Assembly (NCBI GenBank): GCA_964410945.1
Contig: CAYPJE010000001.1
Location: 62,001-126,000 of the forward strand
Direction: 5' to 3'
Length of the DNA: 64,000 bases
From: CAYPJE01 sp964410945
GTDB taxonomy: Bacteria > Fidelibacterota > Marinisomatia > Marinisomatales > TCS56
Part shown: positions 6,962 through 16,581 of the stretch, in pieces
How the letters are laid out: every line of letters begins with the position of its first letter
Numbering within the stretch: the stretch's first letter is position 1
The notes under the pieces: model-generated
Seen by the model: the letters and a program-made list of their open reading frames with translations, nothing else
Databases searched by the model: none
Told to the model about the DNA's origin: nothing
Position numbers and translations under genes: made by a program

Positions 6962-9900
6962 TTAATCTTCCGTTTTTACCGGTGCCTGTGATAGTTGCCG
7001 GTAGTATTCAAAACGTTTCTGTGCCGCTGCTTCAGCCTGTCCCAACAATTGCTCGGCTCTTTCCGGCATGCTCTTCGTAAGCATTTTATACCGGGTTTCG
7101 TTGTAGATGTAGTCGCGTATTTTAGTCGTCGGTTCTTTGGAATCCAGGCGCAATGGATTCTGCCCCTCGTCTGCCCGGCGTGGGTCATAACGATAAAGCA
7201 GCCAATGTCCGCTGTCAACCGCCAGTTTCTGCTGATTCAGGCCATGCAACATATTAATTCCATGAGCAATACAATGGCTATAGGCAATTACAATCGATGG
7301 TCCATCATAAGATTCGGCTTCTAAAAAGGCCCGAACCGTCTGCACATCACTGGAGCCCATCGCCACCTGGGCTACGTAAACATTTCCGTAGTTCATGGCC
7401 ATCATGCCGAGATCTTTTTTATTTGACGCTTTACCGGCAGCGGCAAATTTTGCTACCGCACCGTAAGGTGTCGCCTTCGAGGCCTGGCCGCCCGTGTTGG
7501 AATATACCTCAGTGTCCATAACCAGGATATTCACGTTCCGCCCGGAAGCCAAAACATGGTCGAGGCCGCCATATCCAATATCATAGGCCCAGCCGTCACC
7601 GCCCATGATCCAGACACTTTTCTTTACCAGGTTATCGGCAATCATCAGTAGTTGTTTGGCTTGCGGTGAATCAAGGTCTTTAATTTTTTCGATTACCTTT
7701 GCCACACGCTTCCGTTGTTCAAAAATCACCGCTTCTTCGGTTTGGTCGGCATCCAGAATTGCTGTTACCAGATCCGCTCCGATTTGATCTTTTAGGTCAA
7801 CCAGAAGTTCGCGGGCAAATTGGGTTTGCTTATCGATCGTAAGGCGGAAACCAAGTCCGAATTCGGCGTTATCCTCAAACAGGGAGTTGGACCAGGTTGG
7901 GCCACGTCCTTCGGTGTTTTTTGCCCACGGCGTGGTTGGCAGGTTACCTCCATAAATAGAGGAACAGCCAGTGGCGTTGGCAACTATCATCCGGTCGCCA
8001 AATAGCTGTGATACTAATTTAACATAGGGTGTTTCACCGCAACCGGCACAGGCACCAGAGAACTCAAACAGAGGCTGTAATAGCTGTGCGCCTTTAACGG
8101 TATTCTGTTTAACACGCCGACGGTCAACTTCCGGCAGGTCAAGGAAGAAATCCCAGTTAGCGCGTTCCGCTTCCCTTAGCGGCAGCTGCTCGACCATATT
8201 AATTGCCTTCCGCTTGGTATCGGTCTTGTTTTTCGCAGGACAAACCTCAACACACAGGGCACAGCCGGTACAGTCTTCTACGGCAACCTGGAGGGTAAAG
8301 GCCTCACCAGCTACCCATTCCTTGCCCCGTGGTTTCGCCGATTGAAATGTTTCCGGGGCATCTTTTAGAAGCTCATCATCATAAACTTTCATCCGGATCA
8401 CGCCATGGGGACAAACCAGGGCGCATTTATTACATTGGATACAGACCTCAGGATCCCAGGCCGGTACCTCGGAGGCAATATTGCGTTTCTCCCACTGGGT
8501 CGTGGCTGTCGGCCAGGTACCATCAGCGGGAAAGGCGCTAACAGGCAGGTCGTCACCTAAACCTGACATGATTTTCGAAGTTACATTTTTTACAAACTCA
8601 GGCGCTTTTTCCGAAACCATGCCCGCCATACTATCATCGGCTGCGTCGGCACCGGGAATTGCAACTTCCTGCAGGTTGTTCAGTGTTTCATCTACGGCTT
8701 TATAATTTTTCTGGACTATCTCTTCACCTTTATTACCGTAGGTTTTCTTAATGGCCTCTTTGATTTTGGCGATCGCTTCTTCTGGTGGAAGAACACCGGA
8801 AATAGCAAAGAAGCAGGTCTGCATAATCGTATTAATGCGAACACCCATGCCGGTCAGCTTGGCAACATTTAAGGCATCGATCACATAGAATTTGATTTTT
8901 TTACTGACTATCTGCCGTTTTATGGTAGCTGGAATGTGATCCCAGACTTCGTCAGCTGAATAAGGGCTGTTAAGCAAGAAAGTTGCGCCCGGATCAGCCG
9001 ATTTCAGCACATCGTGAGTTTCTAGAAATACAAACTGGTGGCAGGCAATAAAATTGGCTTTATCAATCAGATATGGAGACCTCAGCTGTTCCTTGCCAAA
9101 ACGCAGGTGTGAAATGGTCATACTGCCGGATTTCTTGGAGTCGTAGACAAAATAACCCTGGGCGAAATTATCGGTTCCATCACCAATAATTTTAATTGAG
9201 TTCTTGTTTGCACCAACGGTACCATCCGCCCCCAGACCATAGAACATACCCCGGAATACATCTTCGCCATGCAGGACAAAATCGGGATCGTATTCAAGGC
9301 TGGTGTTCGATACATCGTCATTAATACCAACCGTGAAGTGGTTCTTGGGCTGTGTTTTATCAAGTTCATCAAACACACTCTTAACCATTGCGGGGGTGAA
9401 TTCCTTGGATGACAGACCATAGCGACCGCCGATTACCTTAGGTAAGGAGCTGAAATACTCTGGCTGCTCCATGATGGCTGTTACAATATCCTTATACATC
9501 GGTTCGCCGGCACTGCCCGGTTCTTTAGTGCGATCCATTACAGCAATCGACTTAACCGATTTCGGCAGGGCGGTAATAAAATGTTTAATTGAGAAGGGGC
9601 GGTAAAGATGGACTTTTAATATCCCGACTTTTTCTCCTTTCGCCAGCATGTAATCAACCGTTTCATGGGCGGTGTCGGAACCGGAGGCCATAATAACAAT
9701 AACTTTATCAGCGTCGGGGGCACCAACATAATCAAACAAGCTATATTTACGTCCAACAACCTGGGCAAACTTATCCATTACCTTCTGAACGATATCAGGT
9801 GTAGCCTCGTAGTATGGATTACAGGATTCACGTGCCTGGAAGAAAACATCCGGGTTCTGGGCGGTTCCCCGTAATACCGGCTGGTTGGGATTAAGACCGC

Positions 9901-10516
9901 GGCTGCGATGTGCTTTTACAAGATCATCGTCAACCATTGTGCTGATCTCATCATCGGTAAGCTGAATGATCTTCTGAACTTCGTGTGAAGTCCTGAAGCC
10001 ATCGAAGAAATGCAGGAATGGGATGCGTGATTCCAGGGTCGCCGCCTGGGCGATCAGGGCCATATCCATAACCTCCTGGACATTACCAGATGCCAATAGG
10101 GCAAATCCGGTGGAGCGGGTGGCCATTACATCGGAATGGTCACCAAAGATTGAAAGGGCGTGGGTAGCAACGGTACGTGCTGAAACATGAAACACCGTCG
10201 ATGTCAATTCACCGGCTATTTTGAACATGTTCGGAATCATCAGTAGTAATCCCTGAGAGGCGGTGAATGTTGTCGTTAGTGCTCCCGCCTGCAGGGCTCC
10301 ATGAACAGCACCGGCGGCGCCGCCTTCACTCTGCATCTCAACCACATCCGGTACCGTACCCCAGATATTCTTCTTATTCATTGCGGACCAGGTATCCGAC
10401 CATTCGCCCATCGGGGAAGATGGTGTGATCGGGTAAATAGCACATACTTCGTTCGTCTTATGGGCAACATAAGCAGCTGCTTCGTTCCCATCTATCATAA
10501 CCCTGTTTCTTTTCAT
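6962..10516 (-). CDS. nifJ: Pyruvate:ferredoxin (flavodoxin) oxidoreductase
   Basis: This homodimer-type PFOR of about 1184 residues has all domains in one chain. The N-terminal pyruvate-binding motif YPITPSSPMGEWSD lies near residue 30. Two [4Fe-4S] motifs, CIQCNKCALVCP near 692 and CTGCALCVEVCP near 747, form the ferredoxin domain. The C-terminal thiamine-diphosphate domain carries GCGETPYVKL near 828 and the MGGDGWAYDIGYGG and SNTGGQASK motifs. It oxidises pyruvate and CoA to acetyl-CoA and CO2, reducing ferredoxin or flavodoxin, in the cytoplasm. An AGGA site supports the ATG at 10516 (MKRNRVMIDG) over the longer frame from 10549. It is co-transcribed with the DHOD-like gene. Confidence 0.97.
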   Translation of the reverse strand: MKRNRVMIDGNEAAAYVAHKTNEVCAIYPITPSSPMGEWSDTWSAMNKKNIWGTVPDVVEMQSEGGAAGAVHGALQAGALTTTFTASQGLLLMIPNMFKIAGELTSTVFHVSARTVATHALSIFGDHSDVMATRSTGFALLASGNVQEVMDMALIAQAATLESRIPFLHFFDGFRTSHEVQKIIQLTDDEISTMVDDDLVKAHRSRGLNPNQPVLRGTAQNPDVFFQARESCNPYYEATPDIVQKVMDKFAQVVGRKYSLFDYVGAPDADKVIVIMASGSDTAHETVDYMLAKGEKVGILKVHLYRPFSIKHFITALPKSVKSIAVMDRTKEPGSAGEPMYKDIVTAIMEQPEYFSSLPKVIGGRYGLSSKEFTPAMVKSVFDELDKTQPKNHFTVGINDDVSNTSLEYDPDFVLHGEDVFRGMFYGLGADGTVGANKNSIKIIGDGTDNFAQGYFVYDSKKSGSMTISHLRFGKEQLRSPYLIDKANFIACHQFVFLETHDVLKSADPGATFLLNSPYSADEVWDHIPATIKRQIVSKKIKFYVIDALNVAKLTGMGVRINTIMQTCFFAISGVLPPEEAIAKIKEAIKKTYGNKGEEIVQKNYKAVDETLNNLQEVAIPGADAADDSMAGMVSEKAPEFVKNVTSKIMSGLGDDLPVSAFPADGTWPTATTQWEKRNIASEVPAWDPEVCIQCNKCALVCPHGVIRMKVYDDELLKDAPETFQSAKPRGKEWVAGEAFTLQVAVEDCTGCALCVEVCPAKNKTDTKRKAINMVEQLPLREAERANWDFFLDLPEVDRRRVKQNTVKGAQLLQPLFEFSGACAGCGETPYVKLVSQLFGDRMIVANATGCSSIYGGNLPTTPWAKNTEGRGPTWSNSLFEDNAEFGLGFRLTIDKQTQFARELLVDLKDQIGADLVTAILDADQTEEAVIFEQRKRVAKVIEKIKDLDSPQAKQLLMIADNLVKKSVWIMGGDGWAYDIGYGGLDHVLASGRNVNILVMDTEVYSNTGGQASKATPYGAVAKFAAAGKASNKKDLGMMAMNYGNVYVAQVAMGSSDVQTVRAFLEAESYDGPSIVIAYSHCIAHGINMLHGLNQQKLAVDSGHWLLYRYDPRRADEGQNPLRLDSKEPTTKIRDYIYNETRYKMLTKSMPERAEQLLGQAEAAAQKRFEYYRQLSQAPVKTED

Positions 10517-10601
10517 AATGTCAATTCCTGCTTTTAATTCAGAATACAAATTTACCTATTATCGGACCTGCCTGTCCATTTTTATTCACAGAATAAATCG
10601 C

Positions 10602-12035
10602 CTATACGGAAATGGTTTTCCAATCACCTTTTAACACCTTCCAACTCATCAAAGTGGCAAACAGAATGATATAAACACCAAATGTCAACCAGGCTCCGAA
10701 GTTACCAAATCCTAATACGACACCCAGAAGGTAGCTGACCGGCAAAAAGAATCCCCAGGCGATTATTATTTCGACCAAAGCAGGATAGATGGTGTTTCCC
10801 GCTCCGGTCAATGAGAACCAAAGTGTAATGCCCACTGCATCGGCAAACTGGGCTACAGCCAGAACGCGCAAACCGACAATACCAGCCCTGATAACAGCCG
10901 GATCGTTGGTAAACAGTGGCAGTATTTTTTCCGGAAAGATGAAAAATATCACTCCCATACTACCCATAATCCACAACGACCAGCGAATGCTTTCAATAAT
11001 ACTTATAACCGATTTGTCCGGACGTTTCTCGCCCAAAAATTTACCAACCAGCGTGGCACAGGCCTGTCCAACGCCAGCCGCCGGCATAAACGAGGCACCC
11101 ATAATACTGAAAACCACTTCCGTGGCGGCCAATTCGGCTGTTCCAATCATACCAACGATCTTGAAAAAGACAACAAATCCACCCATCACAGCCAGTTCTT
11201 GTCCGGCCTGCGGCAACAGGAGGGTCAGCTGACGACGCATCATTTTAAAATCTAATGTACGTTTAAACACAGTAAACCGCCGTCTGATGTCAGGAACAAC
11301 CAGATAGGCGGCATAATGTACCATCAACCAAACTGATGCCAACAGGGTAGCAGTAGCTGCGCCCTTCACTCCCAACTCCGGAAATGGTGCCCAGCTCCAG
11401 GCATATCCCAACCAGGACAGTTTTCCGCTTAAAAAATTACGGAAAAACTCAACTACGTTTTCGCGGCCATAGATGAAACCCGCGTTCAGATAAATATTCA
11501 CCAGGTTGGCTGTTATGGTTACATTCATATGCAGCCGGGTCCGCTCCACCCCGGTATAAAATCCCTGAAAAGCAAATCCCAGACTGGTAAAAGCAACGCT
11601 CATAAAGGCTACTTTCATATAATCACGGCAGAGATCGACAACCGCAATATCCGATAACAACAGGGGGGCCAGGTTGTCTGCCTGCAGGTAACCGATTATT
11701 CCCAAAGGCAGGCCACTGACCAGCGCCATAAACAGGCCGTTCCGCAGAGCGGTGCCACACTCTTCAAGTTTTTTCTGTCCTAAACGACGAGCGGCTACGG
11801 TCTGCACCGATGTCCGCAAGGCTATTCCGGTACTCAATAAGGTCCATACAACCATACTCCCCATTCCTACGGCAGCCAGTGCTTCGGCGCCCAGTCGACC
11901 CACCATAGCCATATCGGCCAGATTCATGAATACACGGCTAAGGTTGCTTAAAATCACAGGGAGGGCAAGAACCAGTACTCGGCGGGAAATTGTCGCGTTC
12001 AGTGGTTTAAAGATATGTTTCGGTGAAAACAGCAT
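10602..12035 (-). CDS. MATE-family efflux transporter
   Basis: This 477-residue polytopic membrane protein of the MATE/DinF superfamily has about 12 helices. MatE-like segments are VILSNLSRVFMNLADMAMVG near the N-terminus and PQAGQELAVMGGFVVFFKIVG at the start of the second half. The family exports cationic drugs, metabolites or polyketides by sodium or proton antiport; the substrate is not predictable here. It is a single gene, with psuG divergent and 155 nt of intergenic sequence between them. Confidence 0.9.
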   Translation of the reverse strand: MLFSPKHIFKPLNATISRRVLVLALPVILSNLSRVFMNLADMAMVGRLGAEALAAVGMGSMVVWTLLSTGIALRTSVQTVAARRLGQKKLEECGTALRNGLFMALVSGLPLGIIGYLQADNLAPLLLSDIAVVDLCRDYMKVAFMSVAFTSLGFAFQGFYTGVERTRLHMNVTITANLVNIYLNAGFIYGRENVVEFFRNFLSGKLSWLGYAWSWAPFPELGVKGAATATLLASVWLMVHYAAYLVVPDIRRRFTVFKRTLDFKMMRRQLTLLLPQAGQELAVMGGFVVFFKIVGMIGTAELAATEVVFSIMGASFMPAAGVGQACATLVGKFLGEKRPDKSVISIIESIRWSLWIMGSMGVIFFIFPEKILPLFTNDPAVIRAGIVGLRVLAVAQFADAVGITLWFSLTGAGNTIYPALVEIIIAWGFFLPVSYLLGVVLGFGNFGAWLTFGVYIILFATLMSWKVLKGDWKTISV

Positions 12036-12229
12036 TTAATCATTTTCCAAATTCTGGTGACTGCGAAGATATATATAGAGGGGCGACAAGCAGGATTGAA
12101 ATTACCACCTATTCTAAAAATGAGTAAAGTTGATTTATGTGGTTGGATCGTTTTTTCACCACAGATAGTTTGTTTGGTTAGATTCATTTTATGTTTAATA
12201 AATTCCGGATTACGAAAAATGAATTAATA

Positions 12230-13141
12230 ATGACCGATTTGTTTAAATATTCACCTGAAGTTGAAGCTGCGCTCCGAGACAGTCTCCCGATCCTGGCGCT
12301 TGAATCGACTATTATAAGTCATGGAATGCCTTACCCGCAAAACATCGAGTTCGTCCTACAAGCTGAAAGTCTGGTCCGGTCTCGGGGAGTAATTCCTGCT
12401 ACAATTGCAATTACCGAAGGCCGGGTGGTTGTCGGCGCAGATGATTTAACGCTGGAAAAATTAGCCGAAACCAAAACCGTATCAAAAGTGGCTCTGCGTG
12501 ACATTGCTGTCGTTTTGGCTAACAAGGGAATAGGGGCCTGCACTGTTTCGGCAACCGCACATCTGGCCCATGCTGCCGGTATCAGGGTTTTTGCCACCGG
12601 GGGTATTGGTGGCGTTCACCGTAACTGGTCATCGTCTATGGACATATCGCAGGATTTACCTGCACTAGGGAAAATACCTATAATAATTGTGTCGGCCGGT
12701 GTTAAGGCAATTTTGGATATTGGTGCAACCCTGGAATACCTGGAGACCGAAGGTGTTTGTGTGGTTGGTTATAATACCAGGGATTTTCCAGCCTTCTATT
12801 CAAGGAAGTCTGGTTTTATGACGCCTATCACCGTTCAATCCTGTAAAGAAATAGTAAATATTTATCGGGCAAATTGCTCCACAAATATTCAATCGGCCGT
12901 ACTTGTTGCCAATCCGGTCCCTGCTGAATTTGAAATTCCTTCGACTGAAATCGAAGAATATATTCAACTGGCAATGGCCGATTGTTCCCAAGAAAAAATT
13001 ACCGGAAAGGAAGTAACGCCATTTTTACTCCAAAAGATTGTTCAGTTGAGTGGTGGGAAAAGCCTGCACACAAACATTGGGCTGGCACTGAATAATATCA
13101 ATTTAGGTGCTCAGATTGCCCTTGAAAACCAGATGATATAG
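12230..13141 (+). CDS. psuG: Pseudouridine-5'-phosphate glycosidase
   Basis: PsuG cleaves pseudouridine 5'-phosphate to uracil and ribose 5-phosphate in nucleoside salvage. Family motifs are present: ALESTIISHGMPYPQN at about residue 24, PATIAITEGRVVVG at about 55, and FATGGIGGVHR at about 122-132, with a conserved Lys in the SKVALRD segment. The frame is open to an ATG at 12191, but the ATG at 12230 (MTDLFKYSPEV) matches the usual N-terminus. No pseudouridine kinase (psuK) is adjacent, so the kinase must be elsewhere. The gene is followed after 10 nt by a hotdog thioesterase. Confidence 0.92.
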   Translation: MTDLFKYSPEVEAALRDSLPILALESTIISHGMPYPQNIEFVLQAESLVRSRGVIPATIAITEGRVVVGADDLTLEKLAETKTVSKVALRDIAVVLANKGIGACTVSATAHLAHAAGIRVFATGGIGGVHRNWSSSMDISQDLPALGKIPIIIVSAGVKAILDIGATLEYLETEGVCVVGYNTRDFPAFYSRKSGFMTPITVQSCKEIVNIYRANCSTNIQSAVLVANPVPAEFEIPSTEIEEYIQLAMADCSQEKITGKEVTPFLLQKIVQLSGGKSLHTNIGLALNNINLGAQIALENQMI

Positions 13142-13151
13142 AATTAATACA

Positions 13152-13556
13152 ATGACACATAAAACCACTATTACTGTACGGGGATATCATCTCGACCTGT
13201 ATCAACATGTAAACAATGCCCGCTATCTTGAATTTTTGGAAGAAGCCCGCTGGGAAATGTTTGAGAATAATATCGACCGTCAAGCCTGGCATGATAAAAA
13301 ACTTGGTCTTTCAATAGTAAATATCAACATTAACTATCGGGCACCGGCTGTAATGGGCAGTAGATTGACAATAGTCACCGAACTTCAGCGTATTGGCAAT
13401 AAAAGTATTACTCTGAATCAGGCTGTCTGTATCAATGAAACTGATATAATTGCTGCCGATGCCGCGGTTACCTTTGTAGTTACCGATATGCGTACTGGAA
13501 AGGCACTTAATCTGGAAGGCTGGCTGCGCAAGGAAATCGAAAAATTATTTAATTAA
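13152..13556 (+). CDS. 4HBT hotdog acyl-CoA thioesterase (YbgC/FcbC-like)
   Basis: This 134-residue single hotdog domain has the segment GYHLDLYQHVNNARYLEFLE at residues 11-30. It holds the YbgC-type catalytic Asp, the HVNNARY helix start and a downstream Glu. Such enzymes hydrolyse acyl-CoA or acyl-ACP thioesters in the cytosol; chain-length preference is unknown. It lies between psuG and arfB on the plus strand with short gaps, suggesting one transcript without an obvious functional link. Confidence 0.87.
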   Translation: MTHKTTITVRGYHLDLYQHVNNARYLEFLEEARWEMFENNIDRQAWHDKKLGLSIVNININYRAPAVMGSRLTIVTELQRIGNKSITLNQAVCINETDIIAADAAVTFVVTDMRTGKALNLEGWLRKEIEKLFN

Positions 13557-13570
13557 ATGCGGTATCGCCA

Positions 13571-13999
13571 TTGGTCTATATTAATGAGCTAATTGATATC
13601 CCCGAAAGTGAATTAAAATTCAATTTTATCAGGGCGTCCGGGCCTGGTGGACAGAATGTTAATCGTGTTGCAACCGCCGCCCAATTACGGTTCGATGTTG
13701 AACATACCAACATCCTGCCTGATGCCATAAAAACCAGATTATATAAAATTGCCGGCAAGAAAATAGATCAACGCGGTATACTTACTATTACCGCTCGCCG
13801 CTACAGAACCCAAAATCAGAATCGGCAGGACGCAATCGAGCGTTTTGCCCAGCTTGTCCGGAAAGCAACAGTGGCGGATAAACAAAGAATAAAATCAAAA
13901 CCCACCTTAACTTCTGTCGAAAAACGAATAAAAACAAAAAAAATTCGGGGCCGGTTGAAAAAATTGCGGAAGGATCCTTTATCAACTAAAGATGAGTAA
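13571..13999 (+). CDS. arfB: Ribosome-rescue peptidyl-tRNA hydrolase ArfB (YaeJ)
   Basis: The protein has the class I release-factor catalytic loop ASGPGGQNVN with GGQ at residues 26-28. It lacks stop-codon recognition domains and ends in a highly basic tail (residues 105-142, many Lys and Arg) that in ArfB enters the empty mRNA channel. It releases peptides from ribosomes stalled on non-stop mRNA. The start appears to be TTG at 13571. An in-frame stop lies at 13550 and no ATG or GTG exists before the domain, so TTG is nearly forced. The 3' end overlaps the convergent rarD gene by 14 nt. Confidence 0.9.
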   Translation: MVYINELIDIPESELKFNFIRASGPGGQNVNRVATAAQLRFDVEHTNILPDAIKTRLYKIAGKKIDQRGILTITARRYRTQNQNRQDAIERFAQLVRKATVADKQRIKSKPTLTSVEKRIKTKKIRGRLKKLRKDPLSTKDE

Positions 14000-14888
14000 G
14001 GTTGTTAGGTTTATTTACCCGGTATTGATCAACTGTATAAATAACTAAGCTCAGCCATATCAGGCAAAAAGTAACAAGTTGTTGTGCGGTAAACGGTTCT
14101 TTGTAAATAAACACACCCAGGGCAAACATTCCGGTTGGCGCCAAATACTGTATAAAACCAGTTGTCGACAAAGTTATTCGCTTAACGCCAAACGCAAACA
14201 GAAGCAGGGGAATAGCGGTGACTGGTCCGGCTCCTACCAGCAACAAATCGGTTTTTAATCCCTGTTGACACATTGCTCCGCTGTTGTTTGCAGCTAAATA
14301 TATCAGGTACTCCAGGGCAAAAACTGATAAATAGGCTGTCTCCACCCCAAGGCCCGCAAGTGAACCTATTTTCACTTTCTTTTTTAAAAGACCATACATT
14401 CCGAATGAGGTGGATAACGTCAGAGCAATCCACGGGATTTTCCCATAGTTGAATGCGAGGATTGCCACCCCGGCGACAGCAACCAGAACGGCAACTTTCT
14501 GCGGTGCTCGCAGACGCTCACCAAGAAAAATGCGGCCCAGAAGAATATTCAACAAAGGATTAATATAGTAGCCTAGGCTGGTTTCAAGAATGTGGTTATT
14601 GTTTACCGCCCAAATATAGACCAGCCAGTTTACTGCAATAAACAAACTGGAAATAACTAGTATCAAAAAGGCTGTTGAGCCACCCGGCTCTTCAACAGCT
14701 CGGGGCCGGCGCGTCTTAACCAGTATGATAACTCCAATAAATACCAGCGACCAAATTATCCTGTGCGATAATAATTCTAACGCAGGAACATGTAACAGGG
14801 CTTTCCAATATATTGGCAGCAGCCCCCAAATCAGGAAAGCACCAATAGCTGCCAAAGTCCCTGCTGTATCTATCCTTTTATCCGGCAA
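13986..14888 (-). CDS. rarD: RarD-type EamA/DMT transporter
   Basis: This 300-residue inner-membrane protein has ten predicted helices. The opening GAFLIWGLLPIYWKAL and the following LSHRIIWSLVFI match the RarD branch of the drug/metabolite transporter superfamily. The substrate of RarD is not firmly known. Transcription is convergent with arfB. The downstream end overlaps arfB and no terminator is visible. Confidence 0.87.
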   Translation of the reverse strand: MPDKRIDTAGTLAAIGAFLIWGLLPIYWKALLHVPALELLSHRIIWSLVFIGVIILVKTRRPRAVEEPGGSTAFLILVISSLFIAVNWLVYIWAVNNNHILETSLGYYINPLLNILLGRIFLGERLRAPQKVAVLVAVAGVAILAFNYGKIPWIALTLSTSFGMYGLLKKKVKIGSLAGLGVETAYLSVFALEYLIYLAANNSGAMCQQGLKTDLLLVGAGPVTAIPLLLFAFGVKRITLSTTGFIQYLAPTGMFALGVFIYKEPFTAQQLVTFCLIWLSLVIYTVDQYRVNKPNNLTHL

Positions 14889-14923
14889 ATTACCAGCTCT
14901 ACTCTTGTCGATCGACTATTATT

Positions 14924-15427
14924 CTAGAATAGAGGTTTGATACGTTTTATTTCATCGGGAATGATTAAGATGTCGCCCGGATATATTCCATTCAGTTCAA
15001 ACCAGCCATACGGTACCTGTAAAACATATCGGCATTTTTCTGAGGATCTGAAAACTGTGTTGGGGTCAATAATCATATTATATGTTTCTAATATAGTTCC
15101 GGCACTATCGATATATGCAGCGGAGAGATCAATGCGGGCACCGCGCATTGTAAAACTGGAATATTTATCAGTCCCATAAATATATAGCATGCCATGTTCT
15201 GGCTTGATGCGATCACGGTGTGCGAGACCCGTTCTTTTCTCGGCTCTGGTAATCGCCAATTCAACGGTTATATTTAGCTCGCTGGCATCAGATTTTACTA
15301 TCGTCAAATCAGTTTCGCCAGGATTCTTCGGGGTACATGAAACCATTGCTAGCCAGGTAAGTACTATCACCAAAGAAAGGGGTAGGAAATGTGAATATTT
15401 TTTGTTTAAATCCATTGTACGACTCAA
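14924..15427 (-). CDS. DUF192-domain lipoprotein
   Basis: This 167-residue protein has a hydrophobic signal ending in the lipobox LAMVSC (lipid on Cys31), so it is anchored to a membrane outside the cytoplasm. The rest is a DUF192 domain, marked by ITRAEKRTGLAHRDRI, HGMLYIYG and the region from RYVLQVPYGWFELNGIYPGD. The function of DUF192 is unknown. An internal ATG 12 nt downstream (MDLNKK) is an alternative start. It is the only gene between rarD and the HU-LysM gene. Confidence 0.85.
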   Translation of the reverse strand: MSRTMDLNKKYSHFLPLSLVIVLTWLAMVSCTPKNPGETDLTIVKSDASELNITVELAITRAEKRTGLAHRDRIKPEHGMLYIYGTDKYSSFTMRGARIDLSAAYIDSAGTILETYNMIIDPNTVFRSSEKCRYVLQVPYGWFELNGIYPGDILIIPDEIKRIKPLF

Positions 15428-15566
15428 TAATTCCGGAAAACAACCTGGAATAAATTAATCATGAACGATATAACATAGTAAATTGTATTGAGATAATACT
15501 CATCGCCCTAGTGGATGTGCTCACCGGTTGCTATTTACCTTCGCTCTGATAAAAGTTACGTACGCC

Positions 15567-16580
15567 TTATTCTTTTATGCCTGTCGTCACTAAATCCTGT
15601 TGCGGTTGAACAAAATAATAATCCGTTTCCAGGTCCGGGTTAAGCGTCAGCGCAACCATAAGAAAATCGTTTGAATCAGTTTTATCGATATTTTTATAGG
15701 CATTATATACCTGGAGGTTGCCATCGGCCAGTTTGATTTTATCTTCTTGCGCCAGGTTGTCGGGCTGTCCAGTTAATTGCGGCAATGTCAACTCCTGTCC
15801 GGGTTCCAAGATATCGGGATTATCAACAGCCTCCCGGTTTGCAGCATAAATCAATGGCCATAAATATGGATTACCATAATGCTCTTCGGCGATACTCCAG
15901 AGGCTTTCACCTTTCTTGATTTGGTGCTTATCATCAATAATCGGTGTTTCTTCAATCACGGCTTCCACGGCGACTTCTGTTTCAGTCTGCGACACAACTG
16001 TTTCGTTTTCAGTGGGTTGAGTTTCTTCACTAGGCTCACTATCCACCCCGGCTTGTACCCCCGTGCTGACTATAATAGGTTCAATTTCATTTATCACTGT
16101 TACCGGCTCCTTGCCTGGCCAGAAAATAGACAGTACAACTATCAGTACTATGACCGCTGCAGCACCAATTTGAATAATAAGATTTTTATACCAAGGCTTT
16201 TTACTATCTTCCTCATCGTAAAAACCGTGTTCTTCATACTCCGGTACAAGATTGATGGTTTTTTCCGGCTCTTCTTCTACAATCTCAGGTTTATTCTTGT
16301 TAACCAGTTTCATCAACTTATTGTCTGGTTTATACGTGATTTTCTCATGGCCTGATATCTCTATTTTTTCACCGGTGCGTGGGTTAATTCCCTGGCGGGT
16401 CGCAACTGCTCGCAGATTAAAAGCCCCCAACCCCTTAATCCTGACATGGCCATCACGCAGTAAACCTTCTTGAATTATTTCTGACAATCCACTTAGAACA
16501 TCGTGGCTGTCCAGCTTGCTTAAACCAGTTTTTTCAGCCACGCGATCCTGAAGCTCGGAAAATGTTATTTTTCTATTCAT
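15567..16580 (-). CDS. HU-type DNA-binding domain fused to TM and LysM
   Basis: This 337-residue protein has three parts. Residues 1-92 are an HU/IHF-like DNA-binding domain with the beta-arm motif INPRTGEKIEI. Residues 134-154 form a single membrane helix preceded by KKPWYKN. After an acidic Glu- and Thr-rich linker (about 155-216), residues 217-268 are a LysM domain (KKGESLWSIAEEHYGNPYLW). This topology would put the HU domain in the cytoplasm on DNA and LysM in the periplasm on peptidoglycan, a possible nucleoid-to-wall link. It starts 1 nt from the stop of a normal HU gene, so the two are co-transcribed. Related HU fusions to SPOR-type domains are known in Bacteroidota. The tethering role is my inference. 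Confidence 0.85.
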   Translation of the reverse strand: MNRKITFSELQDRVAEKTGLSKLDSHDVLSGLSEIIQEGLLRDGHVRIKGLGAFNLRAVATRQGINPRTGEKIEISGHEKITYKPDNKLMKLVNKNKPEIVEEEPEKTINLVPEYEEHGFYDEEDSKKPWYKNLIIQIGAAAVIVLIVVLSIFWPGKEPVTVINEIEPIIVSTGVQAGVDSEPSEETQPTENETVVSQTETEVAVEAVIEETPIIDDKHQIKKGESLWSIAEEHYGNPYLWPLIYAANREAVDNPDILEPGQELTLPQLTGQPDNLAQEDKIKLADGNLQVYNAYKNIDKTDSNDFLMVALTLNPDLETDYYFVQPQQDLVTTGIKE

Positions 16581-16581
16581 T

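Noticed and set aside
14920..14931. TATTCTAGAATA palindrome as a regulatory site
   Set aside because: It coincides with the last codons and stop of the DUF192 gene and is a 12-bp AT-rich palindrome that can arise by chance.
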